Origin: Chenopodium formosanum
Taxonomy: Eukaryota; Streptophyta; Magnoliopsida; Caryophyllales; Amaranthaceae
Assembly (NCBI GenBank): GCA_024500155.1
Contig: CM044877.1
Span: 28,277,501 to 28,341,500, forward strand
Length of the DNA stretch: 64,000 nucleotides
Reading direction: 5' to 3'
Shown: positions 33,641 through 45,870 of the stretch, in pieces
Numbering within the stretch: the stretch's first letter is position 1
Layout: each line of letters starts with the position of its first letter
Program-made: the position numbers and the translations under genes
The notes under the pieces: generated by a model
What the model was told of the DNA's origin: nothing
Database searches by the model: none
Seen by the model: the letters and a program-made list of their open reading frames with translations, nothing else

Positions 33641-35899
33641 CCCCCTTGTACATTATCTCTCCCCTTTGTCCCCTCCCAATGTTCTTAGTTTGGCGCACCG
33701 CGGACGATGCATTGTTTTAGTGTGGGGGGTGTGTAAGAGACAAAGGGATGTTCCTTTTTTTGATAGTATGGGGGAAAGCTTGTCTTCATGATAGTGTGGG
33801 GGGGGGATATTTCATTGTAGGTGGTAGAGCTCTCATGGTTCGGTTGGCTTTATCATGTCTTGATGTTGATTTATCTGCTTTATTGTGATGATTATGTCCC
33901 TGGGTGATTTTGATAAGTGTTTGCTAATGAAATTGCAAGTGTTTGTGTAGGTGATGATGCTCCCATGAAGAAAAATCCAAACTCCTGATAGTCTAAACTT
34001 CCCTTAATCCAATTTTTCCTTTTTTTTAGTTTATTTTATTTTATTTCTATTTCTTCATTTTGTTTAAATTCTTAGTTTCTTTCTTTGATTTTTAACTTTT
34101 TATTTTATTTTTGTTTCTTCTCAGTAGTTCCTTTCATTTTGGCTTACTTTTGAAGCTTGGAAATAGAGATAAGGCAAGTCAAAGGGCAATTTGAGCCCCC
34201 TCGGTGAGATTGCATAATTTATCTTGTCTTCATTTCAAGCGGCATTTGGTGAGACCTTTCCTCTCTTTTATTTTCTTTTTCCTTGGGTGTTTAGCTTAGG
34301 ATTAGCTTAGGAAGAAGTTGAATGGTTCGAGGATGTTTGCTTTTGGTTCTATGGAACCTGGGATCGTTGATGTTGTTATCGAACGATCGCTTGTATGACG
34401 ATTGGGATTTAATTGATTTATATGCCTCGTATGTGAACCTTTTTTTTTTTTATTTCTTCCTCTTTCTTTTGTTTTGTTTTTCCCTTTTTGTGTTACAAGC
34501 ATAATTATGACAATTTGAAATGGTTTTTGATGTGTAATTTGCTCACTCTTTTGGACTGGTTTGCTTCGATGTGTCTTTGAATGCTTATCTTCCTAATTGA
34601 TGAGGGTTTGCACGGTTTGAGAATGCTTTGGGTTGAGTTAGACACATTGTAAGCTAAGGTAGCCCGGTTTTGAACTTTTGAGGACGTTTGAACCCTTAGC
34701 TCACGGGAAGGTGGTAAGATGGTGTTGCTCTCTATGGTGGACAGGATTCCCTTGGGTAGTATTTGCTATATTTCTTACCCCGTGTGAGCGTCATTTGTTC
34801 TAGCCTTCATCATTCTTGTGAGCGGCACTTAGGATCCTTAACTATGCATGTCTTTATCTTTGTGTTGGCGTCTAGCTCCCAAGATCGTGACCGTATAACT
34901 CTAGAGGAAGAAGAGGGCATTTCTTCTCATTTTTCTTTGTTTTTCTTGTGTTTTGTTACAAATTTGATTTTTCATTTTTACATTCACCCTCTTGCTAACC
35001 AATTTGAGCCTTATTTACCTTTTTTTTTACTTAGCCATATTACAAACCTATTGGCCTATGTCCTACCAACCCTTGTAGTTAGTGAAGCATTGGCTTGCGA
35101 GGTTTGAGGTTGAAATTGAGCAAGAAAGTTGTGTAATTTGACTCAATTAAGGTTTTGAAAGGTTATTCATGAAAAGAGTACAAAAAAAGGCTTGGCAAGA
35201 AAGTTGAAAGGACTAAAAAAAAAAAATAAAAAAATAAAAAAGATCGATGTAATGTGGTGGGTTTGTTTTGAAAGGTTGTGAGTTTGAAGAATGAGTTCAA
35301 TTCTTATAATGTTCTTGAGAGATGGCCACTCTTACGCTTCACTTAGGAATTGCCACCAAGGTTTTCAAATTGTTTCCCAACCGTAAGCCCTAGCCATGAC
35401 ATTACAACCCTACTTAAGACCCTTGGATTCTAGAGGGGCATGGTCAAAGAACGGTGGAGGGAGATAGATTTCAACCCTATAGAGAGTATGCATAGTTGAG
35501 ATGTCGGGATGACCTTATGACACCACGTAAAATTTTCTTTTTCCGGTTCCCTCGAGGAACCACGAGGAGCTAGCTAGGGGATGAATTGAAGCTAGTGGAG
35601 AGAACGCGGACCGTCTTGGTTGGGGCTAGGGCGGAGAATGAAATCATTAGTTCTCTACGCTTAGCTTAGGTTTGTCTTTTTCAACCTTGAGCATCTTGGA
35701 ACGTGTTTTCCCTCCTTGAATTGAGAAAGATAAGTATTCTTTGGTGCATTTATTTGCAAATGAGTCCAAATTGAGCATCTCATTACCTTGAAGTTTGATT
35801 GGTTTTGCGAAAACTTTGTCATGTTATGTTTGTTGTGTTTGTCTTTTCGTTCCGGTTTCCCTTGCTTGAGGACAAGCAAGAGGCAAGTGTGGGGGATTT
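33641..35899 (+). other. Athila 3' non-coding region and polypurine tract
   Basis: 2.26 kb without a credible ORF. Runs like AGTGTGGGGGG occur at about 33,719, 33,766 and 33,793, close to the end of the third ORF. The last one (AAGTGTGGGGGATTTT, 35,885-35,899) abuts the second LTR and is the polypurine tract. A and T homopolymers occur at 34,441 and 35,215. Confidence 0.7.
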
Positions 35900-37563
35900 T
35901 GATGAGTGGCATTTATGCCACTCTTTTATCCTTTTTCTCTAAGGATTTTCTCCTCATTTGCGCTTGTTTGGCCCTTTTTCTAAGCATTTTTACTTAGTTT
36001 TGCTTCCTCTTTCCTTTTCTCCCTTATCTTCCCTTTTCTTAGTCTTCTCGCTTTGTTTTTATTTTGATCTCCATGCTTTGGTTTTGTAGGTATTATGCGC
36101 CGAAAGAATGAGGAAATCAAGAAGCCAAGTTATCTGTTGTGCGCGGGGTGCTGTGCGGCTTATGCGTGAGCGCACATGTGAGGCTGTGCGGGCGCGCAGC
36201 CTTGTCAGAACCCGCACAGCCAGACTGAAGAAATAGAGCAAAACCAGAGAGTTTGCGCGACCCTATGCGCGACCACTGCGCGGGCGCGCATACCTTTGCG
36301 CGGGCGCGCATGACTCATGTGCGGGCGCGCTCGTTTTCCCCGTACCCACAAAGTTGCGGCCGCACACTACGATGAGAGGGCGCACACACATTGTGTGCGG
36401 GCGCACAGGACTCATGTGCGGGCGCGCACGTCTGGGTTTACGATTTATTTGCGCCTTGTTGTCCAAGTCTCTTTCTTTTGTGTGGAGCCACATATATATA
36501 GACGGGACTCTTTGTAAAAAAAAGGGGGGATACTTAGTACTAATTCCATAGAACACTAGACTAATCTAGAGAGAGAAAAGAGATTGTTATTCAAGCTTCC
36601 TTTGTATTCAACTTTGCTCAAGTTTTAATCTTCCATCAATCAAGAAAGCACCAAAGTTTTCATCTTTCTTCAATCCTTTCTTTAGTAATATCTTCTCCTT
36701 TCCTTTGGCATTATTTATGTGTTTTTTTTGTTACTTATTTTTGTCTATCTTATTAGCTCATCTTGTTGTTATTGATTTCATATATTTCAATCATGCCTTG
36801 CTTTGAGTTTTTTGTGTTTATTTCTAGTTTTGATATTATGTTTAATCTCCCTTCTCTAGGCTAAACTCTTAGCTAGGGGAAGGGGGTGGAAGATATGTAT
36901 TGAATGATGGATGAATGATGATGGTTGGATCGAACTTATGCCATATATTGATGAAAGACATGATTTTTATTAGCTTGGGATTATTGTAGCACTCTATTTG
37001 ATATTTTCTAGTTCAAATGCATGAAAGTGATTTGAATTAGATTAGGATCACCTCTATTTTAACGATTGCATGAGAATGAGTTATTAAAGTGGAGTTTTTA
37101 TGGATTGTGCTTGTTTATTCCCTTGATTTGGTTATAACTAATAGGATGCATGAGAATGATCCTTATTAGGGGAGACCTCTTTCATTGATTTGCCTAGACT
37201 ATTGCATGAGAATGAATTGTTTAGGTAGAACCTTGAGTTATGTGGCATATGTTTCATGACAATCACCGTTATTCTCCTCTTCCTAATCATATTGGACACC
37301 CCCGAATCCCTAGCGTAATTTTCTATTGATTTTATTCATCTTTATCTTTGCTTATTCGTAGTTTTAGTGCTTTTTATCCAATATATCAACAAAAACATTT
37401 CCCCTCTTGACTCTTGCATTAGTGATACTGATGTTGGACGAGTGAGCTTCCTTAGTGGTTCGACCCTTTACTTGCCACTAACTAGTTTAGTGTAAGTTTA
37501 GGCATTATAAATTGTTAATTTGATTAGGGTTAGTAGAACCAACGACCTATTGAACCTCGATCA
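35900..37563 (+). mobile_element. Athila second LTR
   Basis: 1,664 bp, nearly identical to 23,380-25,044. Most differences are transitions (C/T or G/A), many at CpG sites in the GC-rich array. It is directly followed by the primer-binding site and gag of a further copy. Confidence 0.9.
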
Positions 37564-38533
37564 AATTTTGGCGCCGTTGCCGGGGAAGCGGCTTGTTTAG
37601 CTAATTTTATTGCTTTTGTTAGAGTCATTTTGCTTTCTTTTCTTTTTGTTTCTTTTGTTTTATCATCCTTGTCATTGCTAATTGTTTGCTTAGCTTTGGT
37701 GAATGCTTAGGAGGTCTCAAGGAGCACCCTCACATCAAATTGACCACGAAATCAACCGAACCTTGAGACAAGTCCGTAGGCTTTATCAGGACGAGGGAAG
37801 AGGCTTTGGTGATATAGAAGATAGTGAGAGTGATACTTACTCTTCAAGTTCACCACGCGAACCAATGGCGGGACAAGAGAATGATGTCTTGTTTCGTGAG
37901 TTCGGAAATCCGGAAGATTATGAACTCACGGGAGGGATTTTGCTACCCATCACGGAAACCAAGTTCTCAATCCATCCATAATATACTCGAATGGTCCAAT
38001 CGGAGCAATTTTCAGGAAGTGCAAGTGAGGACCCTATTGAGCATTTGGACCGATTCCTTGAATTGTGCGCAATGATGCAAACCAGTGAAGTGAGTCAAGA
38101 CTACATTCGTATGCACCTTTTCCGGCAATCTCTCACCGGACGAGCAAAGAAATGGCTAAAGCAAGTAAAGCCTAATTCTCTCACAACATGGAGGGAAGTT
38201 GTAAAGGCGTTCTTGAAGCGCTTTATCTCCGAAGAGAAGACCGCCGAAATGAGAATAAAAATTGCATCATTTGAGCAAGAGGCCGATGAAAGTCTTGGTG
38301 AAGCATGGGAGAGATTCAAAGAGTTGGTGCAAGCATGTCCCCACCATGAGTACAATCAAGGGTTGCTCATGCGGTTTTTCTACGACGGATTGGAGCCCAT
38401 GTCAAGAGCCAATTTGGATGCGGGGGCGGGTGGCCAATTAATCAAGATCCCTCAAAATCAAGTTGAAGCCACAATAGAAGAGGTAGCAAAGAATTACTCT
38501 TGGGGGGGCCGAAGAAGAAACGCTCCAAAGAGA
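37564..38533 (+). pseudogene. Truncated second Athila internal region (leader and gag)
   Basis: From the primer-binding site near 37,569 it repeats 25,045-26,014 almost base for base. Gag starts at 37,703, has a TAA at 37,979-37,981 where the first copy has CAA (Gln), and continues in frame to the KR of RRRNAPKR. There it breaks at 38,533 into unrelated Copia sequence. The break is not an LTR end, so a deletion or ectopic exchange made it. Confidence 0.88.
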
Positions 38534-39302
38534 TCTACAAGACTTAGGAAAATATGTTTTATACCAAGCTTTAAGAAGGAGACTCCATCCATGCACAATT
38601 CATTGAAGTGATGATGAAATTTTTTGAGCGTATGGATATGCTTGAGGAGCCATTGGACAGTCAAAGAGCTCATAATTTCTTGGTTTTTTCACTTCATGAT
38701 GGATTTGATAAAGTCAAGCTACTACTTGATGGTGTCGATTCCTCTTTAACTAAACTTCTCGAATTAGTTGAGGTCACTGTGCAAACAAGAGTACAAGGTT
38801 GATGGAGAGGGTGGTGTTGACCACGATAGAGACTATCCCATGATTGAAGGTAAGGAGTTACCAAATATTTATGTTGTATAAGTTAATATAACTTTGTTCT
38901 CTACATGGCTATTATATACTGTTTGCGGTACTCACATTGTTAATGATGTCTAAGGACTGCAAGTGAGTAGGAAACTAACAAAAGGAGAAGTAGAGGTTCA
39001 TGTGTGGGATGGTGCAAGATTTGTTGCGCTCGTCATTAGAAGCTACAATCTACGACTCCCTAATAGGATTGTTTTAGTTCTTAATAGTTGTTATTTTGTT
39101 CCTAAGATTACCAAGATACACTATTTCAGTATTAGTTATAGACATTGAGGGTTATAATTTTGAAATAAGAGCAAATGTTTTGTTCATAAAATAACATATT
39201 TTATGCTAGCATGAAGTTAATTAATGGTCTATACGTTGTAGAAAATTCGACACATGTTTACAACATAGAAAGCAAGAAAAAGAAATCGAATTGAATTATT
39301 TA
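38534..39302 (+). pseudogene. Copia-F remnant, left part (gag and GAG_pre-integrase)
   Basis: Readings such as KFFERMDMLEEPLDSQRAHN near 38,617 resemble a Copia gag core. SRKLTKGEVEVHVWDGARF near 38,965 and YFVPKITK near 39,100 fit the segment after Copia protease. HVYNIESKKKKSN ends at the MULE insertion. Many stops and shifts are present. The sequence resumes at 45,987. Confidence 0.7.
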
Positions 39303-39417
39303 GGAAAAATTGCTGGGAATAATCTCACCTTTTAAGCGTCCACGTTTAATAATCCCACCTTTGAGATTCTTTTCAATAATCCCACCTTTACCCCCCGATA
39401 TTTTTTTAACACTCCCA
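39303..39417 (+). repeat. MULE-1 left terminal inverted repeat
   Basis: It pairs with 45,871-45,986. It contains three units of AATAATCCCACCTTT (the first with one C-to-T change) at spacings of about 27-30 bp. The same arrangement is found in MULE-2. Confidence 0.88.
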
Positions 39418-40957
39418 CTTTATTTGAAACTGGCTAACAAGGTGAACTATGGTTATGTGGACTTGGGTAATTTTATTTCCCTCCTAAAAGTTGCCAGGTC
39501 ATCTCCCTCCCAACCACCCTCTTTAATGTCTGAATGAAAGAACTCCTCCCTCATTACTCTCTCCAGACTCTCGCTGTTACATTCAAAAAAAATCGTCAGC
39601 CATTATTGAAGGCTCAACCACTTGCGTACGGTGCTGTAAAGGCAAAAGCTTCCATTTTTGGCAATTTTCTAGATTGCGAAGAACTCCATTTTAGGTAAGT
39701 GTTATAACCCTATATTTCGCTTGAATATAGTGGTAATTTTACAAAGTCAAATACCATGCCCATAGACTTTTACATGGAAGCATGCATGACTACTACAACA
39801 AGTTGGGAGGGTATTTGAAGGCAATAGAGGAATGCAGTCCTGGAACTGATTTGGAGCTTGTGAATGACAGTGAAAATCAAGCTTTCCCCCCAATTTTTCA
39901 AAGACTATTCATATGTTTTGAAGGTCTTAAAACTGGTTGGATGCAAGGTTGTAGGAATGTCTTGGCAGTTGATGCATGTTTTTTAAAGACATTTTTGGGG
40001 GGGTCAACTTTTGGCTGCTGTTGGTAAGGGCAGTAATGACCTGATGTTTCCAGTGTGTTGAGCTGTAGTTGAAGATGAAAACAACTCCAGTTAGGAGTGG
40101 TTCTTATATAAGCTAGTTGCTTGTCTAAATCTAAGAGAAGGAGAAGGCATCTTAATCATTTCTAATGAGCATCAGGTACGAGTGTTATTTCCTTTCTCTC
40201 ATTAATTCAATTCCTTGCATTAGTTTATTTGCTGAAGTGTCTGTTGTTTTATATGTAATTTGACAGAGCATAGTGCATAGTGTCTCAACTGGTGTTACCT
40301 AAGGCAGAATACAGACAGTGTGCTAGACACATATTTGCTCACTGACACATGAAGTATAGAGGGGATGAGATGAAGTTGTTAATTTTTGGAGGATAGCTAA
40401 GTCATAAAATATGGCTGATTTTAATGAAGGACTAAAGAATCTTGCAGAGCTAAATGTGGATGATGTAGATGATTTCAAAAAACACAGGCCAAAATTATTT
40501 TGCAGAGCTTATTTGAGTCCTAGAGTGAAGACAGATGCAATTAATTTAAACATAGTAGAGATTGGTGGTGAAAAGACAAGTTATGATGAAATGCACCTCA
40601 ATGTTGTGTCTAAGAATCCAAGCCAAGTTAGAGGTTGAGAAGGCAAAGGCTGCTGATTGTGATGTATCCCCTTCATCTGAAACCCTTTTTAATGTAAATT
40701 ACTACTTAGATCAGGTGGTGGTGAATTTGGAAAGTAGAACTTGTACATGTAGGAAATGGGACATGCTAAGCATCCCATGCTGCCATGTTGTGGCATCAAT
40801 TTACTTTATTGGACAGGAACCAAAGTTGTAAGTGGATGAATGCTACTACAAGGACACATACATGTCATTGTATGCAGGTAACTAACTTCCTTTCTTTTAT
40901 GAAATTGGTTATGATGTTTATTACTTATTGTTTTCTTGTACGAATTGATTTGGTATG

Positions 40958-42886
40958 TGTAGGGAATATTTCAAGCGTTAATCTCCTAGCTTGGACCCCA
41001 CTGTGATCATACACTAAAGTACGGTGGTGTTCAAAGGGAAAGAAGATAGAGCAAAAGAGTCGCCAACAAGTTTTTTAGGAACTTGTAAACCGTTCACAGG
41101 GTGAAGGTTACACCCCTTAACGATCCAAGAGATCGTCAACTCCATAAGGTCTTGAACCAAATAGGGTTCGGGGATGAAGGTACAAATCTAACCTAAAAGA
41201 GATTGAATCTGCCCTAATAATATGCCTCTACTTTATTCAGATCTTATTCATGTGCGCTTTCTGACTAACATGCAATTAATAGGATTAACCCTAAACCTAT
41301 TTATCTATGTTGGTTGAATATTACTGCACAAATAAATCTATTATTGGCGATCACTTGAATTATAATCAAATTAACCTTAAACAAGATTATTAAATATCTT
41401 ATATAAGCGTGATTACAAGTACAAATTCCCTTTAAACATGCATAAAGGCGTGATCAAGCAATAGCAATAAATATCAAGCAACATAATAATAATCATAACA
41501 ATAATTATAAAATTATAATCATAATCAAAACAATTATAAAAATCATAATAATAAATTATAATTAAAATAATCATATTAAAGCATAATAAAAATAGCAAGA
41601 TCCTAGGCATGATACTAACAAGATTAATAACAAACCCTAGCATGTCACTAAACAATGAAAATCAAATCTTTAGCCCTAACATGATACTAGGAATCAAAAA
41701 TATTAGGAAGAAAATAAAAGGCATCGTAACGATTATATTTAACATTAAATCTACCCTAGACATGATACTAGGAATATCATAATAACAACCTAAACATGAT
41801 ATCTACATCATAATATCAATAAAAACCATTAAAGTACTTACTTTGATGCCTCGTACCTCTTTCTAATAACAAAATACACGCGTTAGTAACTTCAAGGAAA
41901 ATAATAAACAAAACAATCAAATTAAATAATTGAAAGAGAGATTTGGGACAAAATCCTCAGAAATTAAACCTTTCACGTCTAGGGCGAAGGCAACTTCGAA
42001 TATGGATAGGTGTGTCTAGATCTAATGAATGCGGAATTTTGTATGTAAAAGGCTAGTTTAGAAAAAGAGAGAGAGAGAAAGAGAGTAATCAAGAGAATCT
42101 TAATGAGAGTTGGTGAATTGTAGATGACTGTTGATGAGAATTGGTGAATGAAAATGGAGTTTTTACGACGTTATTTATAAAGAAAATCAGCCAAAAAGAT
42201 AAAATATCAAAAACAGAGTTCTGGCGCAGATAAAATCTGAATTAGCGCCAACGTTGGCTATTGGCGCCAGCGTCAGGCGCCAATGCTAGCGCCAGGCGCT
42301 ACAGCTGGCGTTTGGCGCTGATTCAGAAATTCACGCGTTTTATTAAAATCAGATAAAAATTGCCGTACAGGAGGATAAAATCGTATTTTTCCTCAAAAAT
42401 GCTCTTTGATTTTAATTAAAACTCTGAAGAGTCAACAAAAGTCAATTTATCAATGCTAATTGAATTAGGAATGAAAAGAACCTTCTAGAAGAATCTAGAA
42501 GACTAAAACCATTCCTAATTGCATTAGGAATGATAAATCTATATTAGGCCCTCCTCTAGATCATTGGGCTGCATATAAGGCTCAAACCGGGCCCAATTGG
42601 CCATAACTTCCTCAATATTCATCGGAATTGGGCTTTTAATATATCGTTGGAAAGCTCTTGTCAAGCCCCATCCAACTACACTAATATTGGACCCATATCA
42701 TGGACCAACCAAACTGGATTGGTTGTTTTCTTAAAATAAGTTTTCAAAAACAGAGAGAAGAGAAAAGAAATTAAAACTATCCGCAACACTAGACTTTCCA
42801 CACTTTCACTTCATTCGATTATGATTCGACGTGAAGGGTACTCATCACTGGGTTTGGTTTTGGGGAGACACAAATGGGTGTCTACA
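40958..42886 (-). mobile_element. Solo LTR, family A, in a transposase intron
   Basis: A 1,929-bp LTR with TGTAG...CTACA ends and GTATG on both sides (40,953-40,957 and 42,887-42,891). It matches 74-1991. On the minus strand a TATA box (CTTTATAAATAACG) is near 42,170 and the GGCGCC-type array occupies 42,240-42,320. Confidence 0.9.
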
Positions 42887-43421
42887 GTATGTGATGACTT
42901 TCTCATGTGTCTTTTGTTAGGGTCCATTCCACCAATTCAAGGTGAAAGGCATTGGCCAAATGAGTCCATGCCTATTGATCCTCCACCTATTAAAATTGGT
43001 CCAGGGAGGCCAGGAAGAATCGAATCAAAGACCCATATGAGAACCCCAAAAAAGTATTGGACCTTGCAAGAACAGGGATTGAGATGACCTGTTCAGTCTG
43101 CAAAACCAAGGGGCATAATAAAAGGAAGTGACCTAACAAAGATAATGTCCAGCCATTTAAACCACTTGGAAAAAGGTCTAGAGGTAGGCCAAGGAAGGAT
43201 GTTGCACACACAGCAGCATCTCAGACTACAGTTGTATATGCAAATCAACCAAAAGCACCATTAGCCCAAGCAACTCAAGCTACAACACACCACTCTCTTG
43301 AAGGAGTTATGCCTTCTATAAGTGCAATTACTAGATATACCAAGGATCACTAATATGGAGATAATAAGTTCATTCTTTTGGGTCTTCATTATCTGTTGCT
43401 AGACTCTGATCAATGATCTCT

Positions 43422-44061
43422 AGGCTAGTGAAATAGTCCAAAGCCCACTAGAATGGATCCTATGAGGTCACACACAAGGGTATTGGGTTAAGCAAGTTAG
43501 AGGCCCATTTATGGGCCTCATAAGCAAGTAACTAATCATGAATTGGTTAAGGCTAGCATAGTTAGATTGGAGTTAGGTTTTGGGCTTTGTCATGGACTCT
43601 TATTTAGAGATGAGATCTATAAATAAGATCCATGCCTAGGGTTGTAAGATAGAACAATTAACAATTAATTGTGAACCAAGCAACCAAATCCCAAAACCCT
43701 CTCACTCTCTCTCTAACCCACGGCTCTCTCCCTCCTCCCCCTTGGACTCACGGCCGGCCACCCCTAGTGGCGCGTGTGGTGGTTCGTGGTTGGTTCGTTG
43801 CTCATTCTTCTCTTTAGAAGGTCAATTGAAGGGTTCAATTGCAACTAACTAGCATTAGTGGAGGTCTTAATCCGTGCCCGTGGACAAAGTATAGGAGTCA
43901 CGTTTGAGGTTCTTTGTCGCCCTTGTTCTTATTCGATCACACGTGGAATCATGCTACAAAGGTATTAATTCTAATTCTTTATGTGTTATGCATGATCTTG
44001 GGATTAGGTGCTATATGAATATGATTCATGTTTTCCGCATTCGTACCTATAAACTCCTACA
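43422..44061 (+). mobile_element. Solo LTR-like insertion in MULE-1
   Basis: TCTCT flanks both ends (43,417-43,421 and 44,062-44,066). The right end is CTCCTACA. The left end starts AGGCTAGTG, not TG, so the first bases may be lost. It has a TATA box (CTATAAATAAG, near 43,618) and a CT-rich leader (43,695-43,740), as in Copia LTRs. It lies in what looks like an intron of the transposase (acceptor CTGTACAG near 44,072). Confidence 0.6.
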
Positions 44062-45084
44062 TCTCTAACTGTACAGCCTACCATACTTGGTAGAGGAGGA
44101 AGAACAATATATATGGGGAGGGGATCTAGGGGTGGAAGAGGGATTGGAGTTTCTTCTGCCAATGCTAAGAGAGGAAGTGGTAGAGGAAAGGGACAGATGA
44201 TTTTGCAGGAAGAGGAAGGGGTTCAAATCCTACTACAGGAAGGGGTAAGGGTAGGGGTTTAGAAGTAGCAGGAAAGGGTAGGGGATCAGATGCTGCAGGA
44301 AGGGGTAGGGGCTTAGATGCTGCAGGAAGGGGTAGGGGTAGGACAAAGGGCAGGGGTAGAGGAAGGCACCAGGTTCCACTTGGTGTAGGTGTGTACATTG
44401 CACCGGATGGATCTGCATTGACTAGTGTAAGTGGCTTTATGGTGTCAACCTTAGTTTATTTACATTTTGCTGGCAACAAGTGTGATTCATGTTAATCTCC
44501 TGTTTTTTTTATTACTTATTATTTTTATATTCTGATCAGAACCAAAGAAACCCAAGAAGAGTAAGATCAACAATGGATTGGTTCCCGTGCAGTTAAGGAA
44601 GTCAAGCCTCTACCTTACATCAACCAACTCAGTAGTGAACAAAGTAGTGGGATGAACTGATCCTCACTTTTGGTGTAACTAAGTAATTTAGTGTTTAGGC
44701 AAAACTTTGTTAATGTAAGCTTTTGCTTTTGGGAATAGTATTTTAAGCATTGTGGCTTATAAAAGTCAATTTGCATATATATTACAATGACATGCCATGA
44801 ACCACTTCAGGGTTCATTTTGTGTATTTTGAACTAATTGTTAACTATTTAATGAAACAACTTCCTTGAATGTGTTCATTTCTATTTGATATTTGAAGATC
44901 TTTTTTGTCATATCTTCCTTTTATTAATCAAACTAATGTTGCATACATATCTTGCTTTAGCATCAGGGTCTTTGACCATACATGTAACAACAGCACAAAG
45001 TACAATCATTTCCCAACCTAAACTAACTAATGCAATCTAACCAACTATCATATGCACAACATCACTGTCATTCCTTCAAATACA

Positions 45085-45668
45085 TTAAAATAAAAGCAAA
45101 AAAAATCCATGACACAAATAGAGCAATGGAGAAGTTTTTTCATTCCTTGAAGCCTTCATCAGTTCAATTCTTGTGTGGCGAAGCTCCATTTTTGTATCAT
45201 TCAACTCATCCTCCTTCATTCCCAAATTCTTCTCCACTTTCTTCAACTGCTCCTTCATGAAATCAATATCAATCTCTTTTTCAGCAACTTGTGTATCTCT
45301 TTTTAAAACCTGGAAACATAGATCTTCTAGGTCGTTAGGGTTAACATTAACCTATTGAAAGTATCCACAATCACCTTCCTGTAAAAATAAAATTAAGCCC
45401 CTAAATCAATTGAATTTGAAAACCCTAATTTGATTTTCCCAATTGAATTTTCTAACATGAAATGGTTAAGTATAAACAAAAAATTGACACTACCCATGAC
45501 ACTTACATGCCATTTTGGGCAATTGTAGAACTGCATACCCGTGTTATCACCATTCCTCACTGTCCGAATTATAGCTTCCACCTCGCATCTGCACTTCAAT
45601 TTTGGAAAAGAGAGGAATGACCTAGACGACGTTGAACCACTCAACCCAATCTGCCTCCTACTACCCAT
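45085..45668 (-). pseudogene. GRF-type zinc-finger/coiled-coil protein of MULE-1
   Basis: Minus-strand gene with two exons. Exon 1 (45,668-45,507) starts MGSRRQIGLSGSTSSRSF and carries KCRCEVEAIIRTVRNGDNTG with MQFYNCPKW. It ends at a canonical GTAAGT donor, and the acceptor TTTTACAG precedes exon 2 (45,378-45,085). Spliced, the Cys residues form CxC...C...C (the last in EGDCGYFQ), the GRF zinc-finger pattern. The usual Trp after GYFQ is a TAG stop. Exon 2 continues with a charged heptad-like coiled coil (VLKRDTQVAEKEIDIDF, then EQLKKVEKNLGMKEDELND) and a hydrophobic tail ending at 45,085. The intact form would be about 151 residues. GRF fingers bind nucleic acid in other proteins; its role here is unknown. 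It converges on the transposase, in the position of accessory genes of other autonomous MULEs. Confidence 0.75.
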
Positions 45669-45870
45669 TGCGATTTAATTCCAGAGAGAAGATAGGAATT
45701 TGAAAGTGTAGATTCAGAGCAACAATGGAGTTCAATCTTTTTCTAAAAACATAGAAAGAAGATGAAGACCCAACCTTTAAGGGACGTGGCATTTAAAAAA
45801 AAAATTAAAAGGAATATAACCGTTGTAAGCCATGTAGGACTAAAATCATCTACAACAAGTAAGGTAACCT

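Larger units (their letters stand above)
23380..37563 (+). mobile_element. Athila-type Ty3/Gypsy element, nearly complete
   Basis: The 14.2 kb element comprises 5' LTR, an aspartate-tRNA primer-binding site, gag-pol in one frame, a third ORF, a long 3' non-coding region, polypurine tract and second LTR. The LTRs differ at roughly a dozen positions over 1.66 kb, indicating a recent insertion. The primer-binding site, lack of a chromodomain and an extra ORF after pol point to the Athila clade. The right LTR does not end at host DNA: it continues into another copy of the internal region, so no target duplication can be tested. Confidence 0.9.
39782..44640 (+). pseudogene. MULE-1 transposase (MURA-like), decayed, with introns
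   Basis: Segment 1 (39,782-40,190) reads HDYYNKLGGYLKAIEECSPG, then GCRNVLAVDACFLKT, which holds a catalytic Asp of the MULE transposase core, then AVVEDENNSS after a frameshift. Segment 2 (40,265-40,875) reads NMADFNEGLKNLAELNVDD and ends in a SWIM zinc finger (CTCRKWDMLSIPCCHVV). A GTAACT after 40,875 starts an intron that now holds the solo LTR-A. Segment 3 from 42,921 reads RHWPNESMPIDPPP, followed by a zinc knuckle-like CSVCKTKGHNK near 43,093, whose last Cys is lost. Segment 4 (44,082-44,430) is a Gly/Arg-rich repeat tail (GRGRG). The N-terminal DNA-binding part before HDYYNK is missing. Several stops make it non-functional. Confidence 0.82.

Noticed and set aside
43417..44066. Alternative left boundary of the solo LTR at TGTTGCTAG (43,394)
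   Set aside because: It gives a TG start, but its 5-bp flank TTATC does not match TCTCT on the right, whereas starting at 43,422 gives an exact TCTCT pair.
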